Positions 1 through 9,684 of a stretch of 64,000 nt of DNA are shown piece after piece. A model generated the notes under the pieces. It did no database searches and was not told the origin of the DNA. It worked only from the letters and a program-made list of their open reading frames with translations. The DNA comes from Paraburkholderia sp. LEh10 (GTDB lineage: Bacteria; Pseudomonadota; Gammaproteobacteria; Burkholderiales; Burkholderiaceae): NCBI RefSeq assembly GCF_017814945.1, contig NZ_JAGIPX010000002.1:124001-188000 (forward strand), written 5' to 3'. The position numbers were made by a program, and so were the translations under genes. Position 1 is the stretch's first letter. Every line of letters starts with the position of its first letter.

Positions 1-309
1 GTGATCGTCGGCGCGTCACCCGCTGTTCCAACGCTTGTCGCAGCACTCGTCATTGTCCTCATTCATCGGGCACTGGCCTGGGTTTGCGTGCGGTCGGAAT
101 GGCTTGAATCGCTGACAGTCGGAAGCGAGCGGGAAGTTTATCGCGACGGCCGCTTCGACGCCCGCCAGATGTCCGCCGCGCTCATCACCCGCACGGATGT
201 CCTTGAAGCCGCGCGGCAGACGTTTCACTCGCCCAATCTGGACGAAGTCCATTCGGCCATTCTGGAGCGCAACGGAAAGGTCAGCCTCATTCGCAAACGC
301 AAACCGTAA
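1..309 (+). CDS. DUF421 (YetF-like) membrane protein, C-terminal part only
   Basis: The reading frame is open from the first base of the window, so the N-terminus lies outside. The visible 102 residues begin with a hydrophobic stretch (about residues 4-27, ending near ALAWVCVRSEWLE). A soluble segment follows with the pattern VYRDGRFDARQMSAALITRTDVLEAARQ, typical of the cytoplasmic domain of DUF421/YetF proteins. These proteins usually have three N-terminal membrane helices followed by this domain, and their biochemical role is not established. The GTG at position 1 should not be read as the true start. The end of the protein (ERNGKVSLIRKRKP) looks native. Confidence 0.75.
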   Translation: MIVGASPAVPTLVAALVIVLIHRALAWVCVRSEWLESLTVGSEREVYRDGRFDARQMSAALITRTDVLEAARQTFHSPNLDEVHSAILERNGKVSLIRKRKP

Positions 310-770
310 AGGTGCAAAAAAGGCGTTTCCCGTTCCCTTTTTCCATTCCTCTTCTCCCCACGCTGCGCTGAATCGCCGAATCCAGCGCAGCGCTCGTGCG
401 CGCCCCGTCATTCATCCATCGCGGCCAGACTTACTTCATCCGTGTGGGCTTCCGATATTCCATGTTGGAATAGACACGGCATCAGTTTTTATTACCGCGT
501 GGAAATTGGCGTCTCTAGACTCCCTTGTCATCTGCATAGGGCGTACTTTCTCTTTTCAAACTGGATCTTTATTTAAAACATAGGATTCCAAATAGATCAA
601 CTTCACGTAGACATCAATCAATGAGGAACAGACACCTCATCTGGATCGCAGCGACAATCCCCGCACATCAAGTCTAGGCCAGGTGCTTTCACACGTTTGA
701 ACGCAAGACCCGACGAGGCCCGGACAAGGCGCGCTGAGTTGTCCAGCGCTCCGTCACCGCATCTGCCATC
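310..770. other. Non-coding gap of about 460 bp, AT-richer
   Basis: No reading frame here has a recognisable domain or a ribosome site. Bases 480-640 are noticeably less GC-rich than the flanks, with runs such as ttatttaaaa near 570. No convincing terminator hairpin or promoter could be assigned. Confidence 0.5.
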
Positions 771-1178
771 TCAGTGCGATTCGGCCGCGCGATGCAATTG
801 CGCTTCGATCGCCGTCTTGTCGATGATCGACCACACTTGTGCAATCTTCCCGCCGCGAAACGCGTAGAACACGTTCTCAGCGAAGACGATCCGCTTGCCG
901 CCGATGTGCAATCCGAGGAAAGTATGTCGAGGCGCGCAATCGAACCGCAGGCGGCTCGCGACCACAGGAGGCTCGACCACCAGCAACTCGATGTCGAATT
1001 GCAAGTCCGGTATGTCGCCAACATCGCGCTCCAGCATCGCACGATATCCCGGCAAACCAATCGGTCGGCCATTGTGAATGACTTCGTCGTCGACGAACTG
1101 CCCGAGCGCCTCCCAGTCCCGCCGGTTCAGGCAATCCAGGTAGTCCCGGTAAAGGATGCTCAGGCCGCACTCACTCAC
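771..1178 (-). CDS. SnoaL-like (NTF2 fold) protein
   Basis: A 135-residue protein with the NTF2/SnoaL cone-fold pattern: an N-terminal helix (YRDYLDCLNRRDWEALGQFVDD), then VIHNGRPIGLPGYRAML, and strands ending in VFYAFRGGKIAQVWSIIDK. Family members include polyketide cyclases and small-molecule isomerases, but many have unknown substrates. The start is a GTG at 1178 preceded by GGAG at a good distance. It is transcribed away from the lipoprotein gene at 1257, and about 80 bp separates the two starts. It is one of three SnoaL-like genes in the first 20 kb; the others are at 2592 and 18927. Family call is firm; substrate is unknown. Confidence 0.75.
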   Translation of the reverse strand: MSECGLSILYRDYLDCLNRRDWEALGQFVDDEVIHNGRPIGLPGYRAMLERDVGDIPDLQFDIELLVVEPPVVASRLRFDCAPRHTFLGLHIGGKRIVFAENVFYAFRGGKIAQVWSIIDKTAIEAQLHRAAESH

Positions 1179-1256
1179 AATGATCTCCTGCTATTGGCTC
1201 AAATCTTTGTCACGCGACGGTGTTAAATTGCCGATGTGAACCGCCGGGAGTTCTCC

Positions 1257-1790
1257 ATGCCATGCCACGCTATCTGGCGCCTGCGCTGCCGTATGCGCCC
1301 TTTGTTCGCCTGTGCATCCGTTATTGCGCTCGGTGCCTGCGCGCAGCCGTGGGAAGGGTTCCATGCCGGCGAACCGGAATCCGCCGTTGTCACGAGGTTG
1401 GGTCCGCCGCGCGAGGTCTATGACCTGCCCGACGGTGCGAGGCGATTGATGTGGCCGACGCAGCCAATGGGCGAGGTCACGACGGCAGCGGACATCGACG
1501 CGGCCGGCAACGTGATCAATGTCCGGCAGGTGCTGCAACCCAGCGAGTTTTATCGCGCGGAGCCTGACAAGTGGACGAAGAGCGACGTCCTCGTCCGGTT
1601 CGGCCGGCCCGCGGAAACGGCATACTTTCCACTGAAGAAGCGCGAAGTATGGAGTTACCGGTATTTCGAAGACGGCGTCTGGTATCAGCTCTTTAACTTC
1701 TCGTTTGACGGCGCCGGTGTACTGCGCGAAACGATGAAGAGTCCCGACCCGCTCCACGACCACCGCGGCCGCCACAACAAAACGTTCTGA
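1257..1790 (+). CDS. Putative outer-membrane lipoprotein
   Basis: A 177-residue lipoprotein precursor. The signal region holds MRPLFACASVIALGAC, with lipobox ALGAC; the Cys would be lipidated. The mature part contains two copies of a BamE/SmpA-like pattern: ESAVVTRLGPPREVYDLPDGARRLMWP, then KWTKSDVLVRFGRPAETAYFPLKKREVWSYRYF. Both are the helix-then-'LGxP' element seen in small lipoproteins. The ATG at 1257 is preferred over GTG at 1236 because GGGAG sits at 1246-1250. An ATG at 1293 would give a shorter signal peptide. A hairpin without a T-run follows at 1819-1836. Lipoprotein status is strongly supported; function is unknown. Confidence 0.75.
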   Translation: MPCHAIWRLRCRMRPLFACASVIALGACAQPWEGFHAGEPESAVVTRLGPPREVYDLPDGARRLMWPTQPMGEVTTAADIDAAGNVINVRQVLQPSEFYRAEPDKWTKSDVLVRFGRPAETAYFPLKKREVWSYRYFEDGVWYQLFNFSFDGAGVLRETMKSPDPLHDHRGRHNKTF

Positions 1791-1906
1791 CGGGCGCTGG
1801 CGAAACACACGACCAGAAGCCGCCAAACTTGGCGGCGATGTACTCATTCAGCCGTGTACCGTGACGCCTCTGACGCCCCGGTACAGGCCGGCTCCGTGAG
1901 CCAGTA

Positions 1907-2260
1907 TCATTGCCCGCCTTCGCGAATCGTCAGAGCATTCTTGACGGACGTCACGCCCGAAACGCCCTTCGCTATCGAGCCCGCCTTCTCGATCTCGGAT
2001 CCGTCCGTCACGCTTCCAGCGAGCGTTACCGCACCGCCTTTCGCAAGCACATTGATCCCACTGGTATCGACACCGCCCTTTGAAAGAGCCTGAACCACTT
2101 TCTTGCTCAATGCCCGATTCGCCTTTCTGACGGCGGATTTGGACGTGCCCTGCGTTGTCGTCGATGGGGCGGCGGACTCGCTTCCCTGTGCCCAGGCGTT
2201 GACGGAAGCGACAACAATCAATGCAGCACCAGCCAGCCTCAGTGTTCTGATTGCGTTCAT
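1907..2260 (-). CDS. Secreted BON-domain protein
   Basis: A 117-residue precursor with a signal peptide (MNAIRTLRLAGAALIVVASVNAWAQ, predicted cut after AWA). A Ser/Thr-rich stretch follows, then one BON domain, about residues 45-115 (KKVVQALSKGGVDTSGINVLAKGGAVTLAGSV...VTSVKNALTI). BON domains occur in periplasmic stress proteins such as OsmY and are thought to bind phospholipid surfaces. Start 2260 has GGAG about 9 bases upstream and begins a canonical signal peptide; a longer in-frame extension to 2341 lacks both. It is divergent from the gene at 2592. Confidence 0.8.
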   Translation of the reverse strand: MNAIRTLRLAGAALIVVASVNAWAQGSESAAPSTTTQGTSKSAVRKANRALSKKVVQALSKGGVDTSGINVLAKGGAVTLAGSVTDGSEIEKAGSIAKGVSGVTSVKNALTIREGGQ

Positions 2261-2591
2261 AGGTTGCTCCAGTGTGAGTGATCTGACGGAAGACCCTTTC
2301 GCCCCCCGACTTACAGTAGCAAACTTTGCCTCAACCGTCATTGTTCTCCTGACCGATTCGAAACCGTCTCTGATCGCGACGATCGCATGCAGTTGCTGGC
2401 GCCAGCGTCCGAAGGTCAGCCCGGCTTCCTTGACCGGGGCTCGCTCGCGCCTGACATCGGGAACTTTTTTCCTCCAGGCGCCGATTCCCCAACGTGTGCG
2501 ATTATCGCGGAAGCACGCGTCCTCTCAAGCCGGAAAGATACGGCGAAATGCTGCCCGTACGTCTCGCGTACGGCTTTCAAGGAGCACAGAC

Positions 2592-3029
2592 ATGCCCCTC
2601 GCCAATGAACAAGCGGTACGTGACACGATTGAGCGGTTTTATCTCGCGTTTTCGACGAAGGACGTTTCGCTACTACGTCAGGTCGTCACGCCTGACTGGG
2701 AATATATTCCGGAGCTTCCGGGCGCAGCTCCTGCCCCCGAACAGATGAGCAAGCTGTTCGAAAATATCGCCTCGGCACTGCCGGACATGAAGGTCCACAT
2801 ACTCGACCTGCTCATACACGACGACCGTGTCGCTGTACGAGCCGAGGTAACGGGCACACAAACCGGCAATCTGCTCGGCATTGCTGCGACATCGAAGCAG
2901 ATCCGCTTCGCCATCCATTCCTTCCATCAGTTGCGCGGCAACCTTGTGGCCAAAACATGGCATCTGGAAGACTGGCTGACGGTGTTTCGGCAATTGGGTG
3001 AATTGCCCAAAAAACTGGAACTCTCCTGA
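2592..3029 (+). CDS. SnoaL-like ester cyclase family protein
   Basis: A 145-residue SnoaL/NTF2-like protein. It has RDTIERFYLAFSTKDVSLLRQVVTPDWEYIPE, MSKLFENIASALPDMKVHILDLLIHDDRVAVRAEVTGTQTG and a closing IRFAIHSFHQLRGNLVAKTWHLEDW. This matches the 'SnoaL-like polyketide cyclase' layout, with H and D residues facing the cavity. The start is well defined, with AAGGAG at 2579-2584 and ATG at 2592; the frame is open far upstream but has no other good start. The 330 bp between this gene and the divergent BON gene must hold both promoters. Substrate unknown. Confidence 0.8.
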   Translation: MPLANEQAVRDTIERFYLAFSTKDVSLLRQVVTPDWEYIPELPGAAPAPEQMSKLFENIASALPDMKVHILDLLIHDDRVAVRAEVTGTQTGNLLGIAATSKQIRFAIHSFHQLRGNLVAKTWHLEDWLTVFRQLGELPKKLELS

Positions 3030-3097
3030 TAGCGCGGATCGCGCCGTGTGGTTGAGTCGCGACATGCGTGGTGTGCTGAACTGCGCCATCGGCGCGC

Positions 3098-3411
3098 TTA
3101 CTGATCCGCGAATTCCACCCGGTTGCCCGGCCCGCTTCGCGCGGTACAGAGCCGCATCAGCCAGGCCGTAAGCCGTGTCAAAGTCGGTGCCGATGGCATT
3201 GGCGCTAATGCCAAAGCTGGCCGTGATGCTTCGATTGACGGGCGCAGCAAAAACGTAGTGGCTGATCGCGTCCCGCATGCCCTCAGCCAGGTGCGCCGCA
3301 CTCGCTAGCGACGCGCTGACGGGCGTGTTCAATCGCAGCGCGGTAATCGAGCGAACGGGCAAGACGGTTCGCTCGCCGGATTCAATTTGTAGTGAAAGCG
3401 TGCAAATGTTT
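3098..3411 (-). pseudogene. Decayed GGDEF (diguanylate cyclase) 3' fragment
   Basis: Read on the minus strand, the segment encodes the second half of a GGDEF domain: EFAN..., HLAEGMRDAIS, ITASFGISAN and DTAYGLADAALYRAKRAG. Near 3118-3125 the frame shifts, and the family's usual ending (NRVEFADQ-stop) continues in another frame to the stop at 3098-3100. At the other end, the expected GG(D/E)EF signature is reduced to 'VEF' right after an in-frame TAG. No start or N-terminal part is present. This is a remnant without cyclase activity. Confidence 0.7.
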
Positions 3412-3787
3412 GCGAATTCAACTATCTAAAATTGCGGTTCGGTGGGTTGCTTTTGCATAAACGCAACAACGGCCCCTGAACTCATTAACGGCATCTGCTG
3501 GCAGAGATGATGCTGGGGACCACTACGAGCGCTTCCAGACGTAGAACGGTTATTTGCTCTCGCCATTCGCAATTTCAACGGGTGAACGGCACGGCACCAG
3601 CAACTCTTTATTAGCGATTTGCAACACGTCCGGCGCTAACCTATCTTCTGAATCACCGAATGCCATTCAGCACGCGATTGACCAGTACGAAAAGATCAAT
3701 AGCGCAGCTTCTATCCTGACAAGTTCGATCGCAGATGGCGTCTTGGGCGCAACTATCAAGTTCCCGACAATGGCAGGAGAACGGGAT
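3412..3787. other. Non-coding leader upstream of the acyl-CoA synthetase
   Basis: About 375 bp without a credible gene. The frame of the synthetase is open from 3554, but it has no ribosome site there and the extra 78 residues do not resemble the family N-terminus. The promoter of the synthetase is expected here. No clear operator was found. Confidence 0.45.
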
Positions 3788-5434
3788 ATGACGACACCGC
3801 TGTACGGGCGAATGATGGACGTGCCGCTGACGGTTCCTTCGTTGCTGGCGCATGCGTCACGCCACTTCGGGACAACGGAGATCGTGTCGAAGCGCATCGA
3901 GGGCGACGTGCATCGCTACACGTACCGCGACTGCGAAAAGCGCGCGAAGCAGCTCGCGCAGGCGCTGATCGCACTGGGCGTCGAAACGGGTGAGCGGATC
4001 GGCACGCTCGCATGGAACGGTTACCGGCATCTGGAAGCGTACTATGGAACGGCGGGTTGCGGTGCCGTGTGCCATACGATCAACCCACGCCTCTTTCCCG
4101 ATCAGATCGCCTACATCGTCAATCACGCCGACGACCGCTACGTGCTGTTCGACATCACGTTCGCACCGCTCGTCGACGTGCTCGCGCCGCAGTGCCCGAA
4201 CGTGCGCGGCTGGGTCGCGCTGACGGACGACGTGCACATGCCGCGCATGTCGACGGCGGCATCGAGCTACGAAGCGCTGCTCGCGCAGCAGGACGGCGCA
4301 TTCGACTGGCCGCCCATCGACGAGCGCAGCGCGTCCAGCTTGTGCTACACCTCGGGAACCACCGGCAATCCGAAGGGCGCGCTGTACTCGCATCGCTCGA
4401 CGGTGCTGCACGCGCTCGCCGCATCGCTGCCGGACGCCGTGGGTCTATCCGCGCGCGATTGCGTGCTGCCCGCCGTGCCGATGTTCCATGTGAACGCGTG
4501 GGGCACGCCGTACGCGGCGCCGCTGACGGGCACGAAGCTGGTGATGCCGGGCAAGGACCTCGACGGCAAGTCGCTCTATGAGCTGATCGAAACGGAACGC
4601 GTGACCTGTACATTGGGGGTCCCCACGGTATGGCTCGGACTCTTACGCTTTGTCGAAGAGGCGGGCGTTCGCTTCTCGTCGCTGAAGCGCACGGTTGTCG
4701 GAGGGTCCGCATTGCCGCCCGCGATGCTCAGGATGTTCAGGGACGGCTATGGTGTCGAGGCAATTCATGGCTGGGGCATGACGGAGATGTCGCCGCTCGG
4801 TACGCTGTCGACGCTCAACCGCGAGCAGACACAGCGCCCGCCGGACGAGCAGCTCAGGCTGCGCGAGAAGCAGGGGCATGCATTTTATGGCATCGACATG
4901 AAGATCGTCGGCGAAGACGGACGCGAGCTGCCGTGGAACGGCACCACGTTCGGCGACCTGCATGTGCGCGGGCCGTGGGTGATCGACCGGTATTACCGCA
5001 ACGACGCGTCGCCGCTTGTCGACGGCTGGTTTCCCACCGGAGACGTTGCAACAATCGATCAAGACGGCTTCATGCGCATCACCGACCGCAGCAAGGACTT
5101 GATCAAATCCGGCGGCGAGTGGATCAGTTCAATCGACATCGAGAACATCGCGATCGGGCATCCGGGCGTGGCGGAAGCGGCGTGCATTGCGTGCCCGCAT
5201 CCGAAGTGGGCGCAGCGGCCGCTGCTCGTGGTCGTCAAGCAGCCCGGCAACGATGTGAGCCGCGAAGCGTTACTTCGATTCTACGAAGGCAAGGTCGCGA
5301 AGTGGTGGATTCCCGATGATGTCGTCTTCGTCGACGAACTGCCGCACACGGCGACGGGCAAGCTGCACAAGCTGAAGCTGCGCGAATTGTTCCGCGATCA
5401 CGTGTTGCCGTCGGCACGCGACGGCAGGAACTGA
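3788..5434 (+). CDS. Long/medium-chain acyl-CoA synthetase (AMP-binding)
   Basis: A 548-residue adenylate-forming enzyme, expected to activate a carboxylic acid with ATP and CoA. Motifs in order: A3 P-loop [11 protein letters not shown] (residues 187-197), A5 [10 protein letters not shown]7/A8 [33 protein letters not shown], and the A10 lysine in TATGKLHK. Length and the [21 protein letters not shown] linker match the fatty-acyl-CoA ligases near the FadD/AlkK group. AGGAGA at 3775-3780 selects ATG 3788. The gene is monocistronic, since the next gene converges. Chain-length preference cannot be read from the sequence. Confidence 0.88.
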   Translation: MTTPLYGRMMDVPLTVPSLLAHASRHFGTTEIVSKRIEGDVHRYTYRDCEKRAKQLAQALIALGVETGERIGTLAWNGYRHLEAYYGTAGCGAVCHTINPRLFPDQIAYIVNHADDRYVLFDITFAPLVDVLAPQCPNVRGWVALTDDVHMPRMSTAASSYEALLAQQDGAFDWPPIDERSASSLCYTSGTTGNPKGALYSHRSTVLHALAASLPDAVGLSARDCVLPAVPMFHVNAWGTPYAAPLTGTKLVMPGKDLDGKSLYELIETERVTCTLGVPTVWLGLLRFVEEAGVRFSSLKRTVVGGSALPPAMLRMFRDGYGVEAIHGWGMTEMSPLGTLSTLNREQTQRPPDEQLRLREKQGHAFYGIDMKIVGEDGRELPWNGTTFGDLHVRGPWVIDRYYRNDASPLVDGWFPTGDVATIDQDGFMRITDRSKDLIKSGGEWISSIDIENIAIGHPGVAEAACIACPHPKWAQRPLLVVVKQPGNDVSREALLRFYEGKVAKWWIPDDVVFVDELPHTATGKLHKLKLRELFRDHVLPSARDGRN

Positions 5435-5467
5435 CTTCGCCTACCTGGAGGCAGCGGCGTCGCATCG

Positions 5468-6451
5468 TTAGCGCGACCTCACGTAGATTCTGAAAAGCCA
5501 GACGAGCCGGTGCATCTGATGCCTGACGACGATCCGTCGCCAGACGCGGGCGCCGCTGAAAGTCCGCTGACGCGCCTCGCGGCCGAGTAGTGTCTTGCAG
5601 TCCGGCAAGTGCAGCAACGCGCAGTGTCTGAACCATCGTAGATCGCGGTGTGTGTTGCCGGACCAGTGTCGTCCGATTGCACGATATTCCCCCACGTCGA
5701 TGATCCGCTGCCCCTCGTCCGAAAGGATATTCAGCGCCGCCGACACGAACGCCTCGTCGCCCTGATGGTGCAGCTCGCCAATCACCGCGCGATAACGATC
5801 GAAACACGCGCGTGCGACAGGAACGAGTCGATCGATGAATTCGCGCGATGCAAGCAGAAACTCTCCGCCAAACCAGCGCGGATTGCCAAGCGATCTTCCT
5901 GCCACCCGCTCCAGGTCGGCAATAACGCGGCTTGCACCGTAGGCAAAGAACTCCTGGTCGGAGATGTCGAACGCACCGACACCCGACGCATGACAGCGCC
6001 GCAGCAGATCCATGTCGAGTCCATGTTGGGCGATGACGTCCGTATCGAGCAGCAGCAACAGTTTGCCCTCCGGCAGGGTCTGGGCCATTTGCTCCAGCAG
6101 GTCGAGCTTGAAGTGCGCACCGTAGAACGGCGTCCCTTCAGGCAACTCGAGCGATGACGCGAGTGGGATAACGGTCGGACACAGGTCGGCCTCGAAGCGG
6201 GACAGATAGTCGCTGATTTCACGGGGCGCGTTGCTCGCGATGGTCAGCCGCGGCAGCCGGGCGGCCAGCAGACTCCGATTGAGCGTAACGGCCTGGGCCA
6301 CATAGCTGAACCGGTCGCCCTTTCGCAAGTTCGGGCTCCCGATGCCGCCGTCCGCCAGAAAGACGAGCGCACACGGAACGATGCCGATCTCGCGTGCGGC
6401 ATAGCCCATCGTGTCAGGTTGCTGTGGGCGTGGCGACAGGATGTTGCGCAT
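5468..6451 (-). CDS. GT-A-like glycosyltransferase family protein
   Basis: About 327 residues in the nucleotide-diphospho-sugar transferase fold. The N-terminal strand-helix is VPCALVFLADGGIGSPNLRKGDRFSYVAQAV. The metal-binding DxD appears as KLLLLLDTDVI, followed by DISDQEFFAYGASRVI and later GEFLLASREFIDRLV...GDEAFVSAALN, the usual acceptor-side region. No signal peptide or membrane segment is seen. The start is uncertain: in-frame ATGs at 6496, 6451 and 6409 are possible. 6451 is chosen because GGGA precedes it and the fold begins soon after. It converges with the acyl-CoA synthetase with a 33-bp gap. The donor sugar is unknown. Confidence 0.65.
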   Translation of the reverse strand: MRNILSPRPQQPDTMGYAAREIGIVPCALVFLADGGIGSPNLRKGDRFSYVAQAVTLNRSLLAARLPRLTIASNAPREISDYLSRFEADLCPTVIPLASSLELPEGTPFYGAHFKLDLLEQMAQTLPEGKLLLLLDTDVIAQHGLDMDLLRRCHASGVGAFDISDQEFFAYGASRVIADLERVAGRSLGNPRWFGGEFLLASREFIDRLVPVARACFDRYRAVIGELHHQGDEAFVSAALNILSDEGQRIIDVGEYRAIGRHWSGNTHRDLRWFRHCALLHLPDCKTLLGREARQRTFSGARVWRRIVVRHQMHRLVWLFRIYVRSR

Positions 6452-6791
6452 GGGCTCATTCCCGGCATGGCTTCGCCAGTTCGACGAGTTGTCCATGTTG
6501 TCGCGACTGCGTGGAGAGGTTCCGCCAAAGTGCTGCGCGCGGACGACATCGCGCGATGCTTCTTTACCGAACGGTTTGCGATCGGCGCTGAAAAAAATTC
6601 CGAGGCGTGCCGGCGCAGTGGCACATGTGGCAGCCGAGTCGACGCTCACGATCGCCCACGCCCCGGGCGCGTGTCTTGCGCTTTCGGCGTTCGTACCACT
6701 CCTGCCACTCGTGCCATCGATGCCATTCGTGCATCTCCGACACCTGATTTCGGCAGCGCGCCGACACGCTGCGCTGTTTCGATAGGCGCGT

Positions 6792-6810
6792 TCAGGCTAT
6801 GCTAGCCTGA
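6792..6810. promoter_or_regulatory. Perfect 8-bp inverted repeat upstream of the hybrid kinase
   Basis: TCAGGCTA-TGC-TAGCCTGA, with arms at 6792-6799 and 6803-6810, ends 33 bases before the kinase ATG at 6844. It could be a transcription factor operator or a 5' leader hairpin. No T-run follows, so a terminator is unlikely. Confidence 0.55.
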
Positions 6811-6843
6811 TACGGGTGGTTGCCGCCAGCACAAAGGGCACAC

Positions 6844-9453
6844 ATGCACGATCCTGCTCACTTCCTTCCGTCGTTCGTCTGGCGCGCGGACCGCGACGGG
6901 GTGATTCGATATGCGAATCCATGGGCATCGCGCTACCTCGGCATTTCCGCGCCCGAAATAGTCGGGCGTCACTGGAAAGATTTTGTGCATCCCGACGATA
7001 TTGCACCTGTCCTCGACGCTCTGCGGCAGATGCGCGATGGAAACCTGCTGCGCAATGTCGATGTGCGTCTGCTGCGCGCCGATGGTGCCTTTCACTGGCA
7101 CACGCTGCATCTGCAGGTGCAACGCGACGAGACGGGCCGCATCGGCGATACCGTCGGCGTCGCGACGGACGTTCACCAGTGCCGTCACGCATGGGCGATG
7201 TACGAAGCGAGCGAGCGCCGGCTACAAGCTGCGTTCCAGGGCGCCCGCATGGGTGCGTGGGAATGGGACATGAAGAACGGCGAAGTGCGCATGAATGCGC
7301 AACTCGCCGAGCTCTATTCGTTTGCACCGGGCACCGAGGCCGTCGCGCTATCCGATTTGTGGAACCGCATCGCGCCGGAATTTCGCGCGCCACTGCATCA
7401 AAAAGTGGAGGAAGCGCTGCAGCGCGGCGCGCCCTTCGAGTTCGACTTCGTGCTGGACGATTTGGCCGCGCAGCCCCGCTGGCTGCGCATGCGCGGCCAT
7501 GCGGAGTTTGACGATGAAGGCGCCCTCGCCCGCGTGCACGGGGTCACCTTCGATATCACCCGGCAGCGCGCCGCCGAAGAGCGCCTCATCCTGAGCGAGC
7601 GGCGCTATCGGGCGCTGGTCGAATCGACGGGCGCAATCGTCTGGTCCGCGGACGCCAACGGCAACATTCGCCCCGCCGACGAACCGTGGGGAAAATTTAC
7701 CGGCGCCGAGCCTGCGCGCCTCGTGAACCGGGGCTGGCTCGACTATGTGCACCCCGACGATCGCGAGATGACGCGCGAGGCGTGGCTGGACGTATTGCGC
7801 AAAGGGACGGGGGGATCGCTCACGTTTCGCATGCGGCGTTACGACGGCATGTGGCGCATGGTTCAGGCGCACGCCGCGCCGCTCTATGACACGCACGGCA
7901 AGCTTCAGGAATGGTTCGGAACCACCACCGACGTGACCGCCCAACATGACGCCCAAGCTGCGATCGAAGCCCGCAATCTGCGGCTCATGGTGGCGATGCA
8001 GGCGGCGGAACTCCATATCGTCTCGCTGGATCTCGCCTCCTGGACTCTTTCGTTCGAAGCCGGCGACGAGCCGCGCGTAGGTGAAATCCTTACCTATGAC
8101 GCCGCGCTGTCGCGCGTTCACCCCGATGACCGTCCGGCGCTCGACCGTTACATCCACCGGCTCGCGGGCGGCTGCAACCCCGGCGCGCACTTCGAATTCC
8201 GCGTGCAGGACCCGCGCGGCGAGCAATGGATGGAAGGCAGCGCATTGCTTCAGCGCGGCCCGGACGGCAAGCCGCTGCGTCTCATTGCGAGCGTGATCGA
8301 CATCACCGATCGCAAGCGCATGGAGTTGATGCTGCGTGAAGCGGATCGCCGCAAGGACGAGTTCCTCGCCATGCTCGCGCACGAACTGCGCAATCCGCTT
8401 GCGCCGATTCGCACGGCCATTGCGCTTCTGGAAAAGCAGAATGAGATGGACCCGCGTTCAGCGGATCTGGTCGAACTGATGCGCAGACAGACGGAACACA
8501 TGACGCGCATCGTCGATGATCTGCTGGAGGTATCGCGCATCACCCAGGGACGAATTGCGCTCCAGCTTGAACCGATACTGGTCGGAACCGCCGTCTATCA
8601 CGCAGTCGAGGCCATCGCAGGTTCGGTGGAAACGCGAGGGCAGCACATGCATGTCGACGTATCGGATGCGACAGCGTGGGTGCGCGGCGATGTCACGCGG
8701 ATCTCGCAGATACTCGTCAACATCCTGAACAACGCGAGCAAATACACGCCAGAACACGGCCACATCACGATCAGCGCACACGCGGACGACGATTGGGTAA
8801 CGATCGTCACGGCCGATACGGGCACGGGCATTTCGGCCGATCTCTTGCCCAAGGTATTCGAACTGTTTTCTCAGGGCGAGCGCACGCTCGATCGCTCGAA
8901 TGGCGGCCTGGGCATCGGGCTGTCGCTGGTGAAAAAGCTGGTCGAACTGCACGATGGCACGATCACCGTGCAAAGCGAGGGGCCGGGCCGCGGCACGACG
9001 GTGACGTTGCGCCTGCCGCGTCTGCACCATCACGAACGGCACTCGGCGCAGGTTCTCTCCGACCCTGCGCCCGGCGCTGCATCGAGTGCGTTGCGTATCC
9101 TGATTGTCGATGACAACCGCGACGCCGCGGATTCACTCACCATGCTGTGCGAATCCGAGGGCCATCTGACACGCGCGGCGTACTCGTCCGCCGAAGCGCT
9201 GGACGCCGCCGCGACGTTCCGCCCGGATGTCGCACTGCTCGATATCGGTTTGCCCGATATCGACGGCTACGAGCTCGCGCGCCGGCTGCGGCCCAAAGGC
9301 GAGTCCAGGCCGCTATTGATCGCAATCACGGGATACGGCCAGACGGAAGACCGGCTCCGGGCCCAGTCGGCCGGTTTCGACTATCACTTCGTCAAACCCG
9401 TCAATATCGATAGCCTGCTCAAACTGCTCTCGTCCCTGACGGACTCCGAGTAA
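6844..9453 (+). CDS. Hybrid sensor histidine kinase, multi-PAS with C-terminal receiver
   Basis: An 869-residue soluble sensor kinase with no membrane segment. Domains: about four PAS/PAC modules (residues 5-105, 117-235, 245-365, 380-490), each with the DGxFxW/WRxxxGT..DIT type endings. HisKA follows, with KDEFLAMLAHELRNPLAPI (H513), then HATPase_c with N-box NILNNASKYTPEHG (about 627) and G-boxes DTGTGIS and GLGIGLSLVKK. A C-terminal receiver carries ILIVDDNRDAADSL, phospho-acceptor D800 in LLDIGLPD, and a lysine in FVKPVNI. It should autophosphorylate and relay to its own receiver. No separate regulator gene lies next to it, so the output partner is unlinked. AAAGGG before ATG 6844 decides the start. 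Confidence 0.9.
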   Translation: MHDPAHFLPSFVWRADRDGVIRYANPWASRYLGISAPEIVGRHWKDFVHPDDIAPVLDALRQMRDGNLLRNVDVRLLRADGAFHWHTLHLQVQRDETGRIGDTVGVATDVHQCRHAWAMYEASERRLQAAFQGARMGAWEWDMKNGEVRMNAQLAELYSFAPGTEAVALSDLWNRIAPEFRAPLHQKVEEALQRGAPFEFDFVLDDLAAQPRWLRMRGHAEFDDEGALARVHGVTFDITRQRAAEERLILSERRYRALVESTGAIVWSADANGNIRPADEPWGKFTGAEPARLVNRGWLDYVHPDDREMTREAWLDVLRKGTGGSLTFRMRRYDGMWRMVQAHAAPLYDTHGKLQEWFGTTTDVTAQHDAQAAIEARNLRLMVAMQAAELHIVSLDLASWTLSFEAGDEPRVGEILTYDAALSRVHPDDRPALDRYIHRLAGGCNPGAHFEFRVQDPRGEQWMEGSALLQRGPDGKPLRLIASVIDITDRKRMELMLREADRRKDEFLAMLAHELRNPLAPIRTAIALLEKQNEMDPRSADLVELMRRQTEHMTRIVDDLLEVSRITQGRIALQLEPILVGTAVYHAVEAIAGSVETRGQHMHVDVSDATAWVRGDVTRISQILVNILNNASKYTPEHGHITISAHADDDWVTIVTADTGTGISADLLPKVFELFSQGERTLDRSNGGLGIGLSLVKKLVELHDGTITVQSEGPGRGTTVTLRLPRLHHHERHSAQVLSDPAPGAASSALRILIVDDNRDAADSLTMLCESEGHLTRAAYSSAEALDAAATFRPDVALLDIGLPDIDGYELARRLRPKGESRPLLIAITGYGQTEDRLRAQSAGFDYHFVKPVNIDSLLKLLSSLTDSE

Positions 9454-9684
9454 GGCCGTCCAACGGCTGTCGCCGCGCTGCCGTCCGCTCGCTGACGACG
9501 CCTCCTGTTTGTGTTGCGACTAACATACGAAGTTATCTCCATTCTGGACAATGACGGATTAAGCGCGCGATCAAACATTGCGAACAAGCCAGATTGCGCG
9601 ATGCGCCAAGGTGACGTCCATCACCCGGTTGCCAACGAGAAGAAGCACAGATGCGTCACTTGCCGCAGTTTGGGGAGACGGAAT

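Noticed and set aside
197..583. Open frame of 128 codons after the DUF421 gene
   Set aside because: It overlaps the DUF421 end, has no ribosome site, and its composition matches a frame shadow.
1819..1836. GCCGCCAA/TTGGCGGC hairpin after the lipoprotein gene as a terminator
   Set aside because: The loop is very short and no T-run follows; kept only as a remark in the gene entry.
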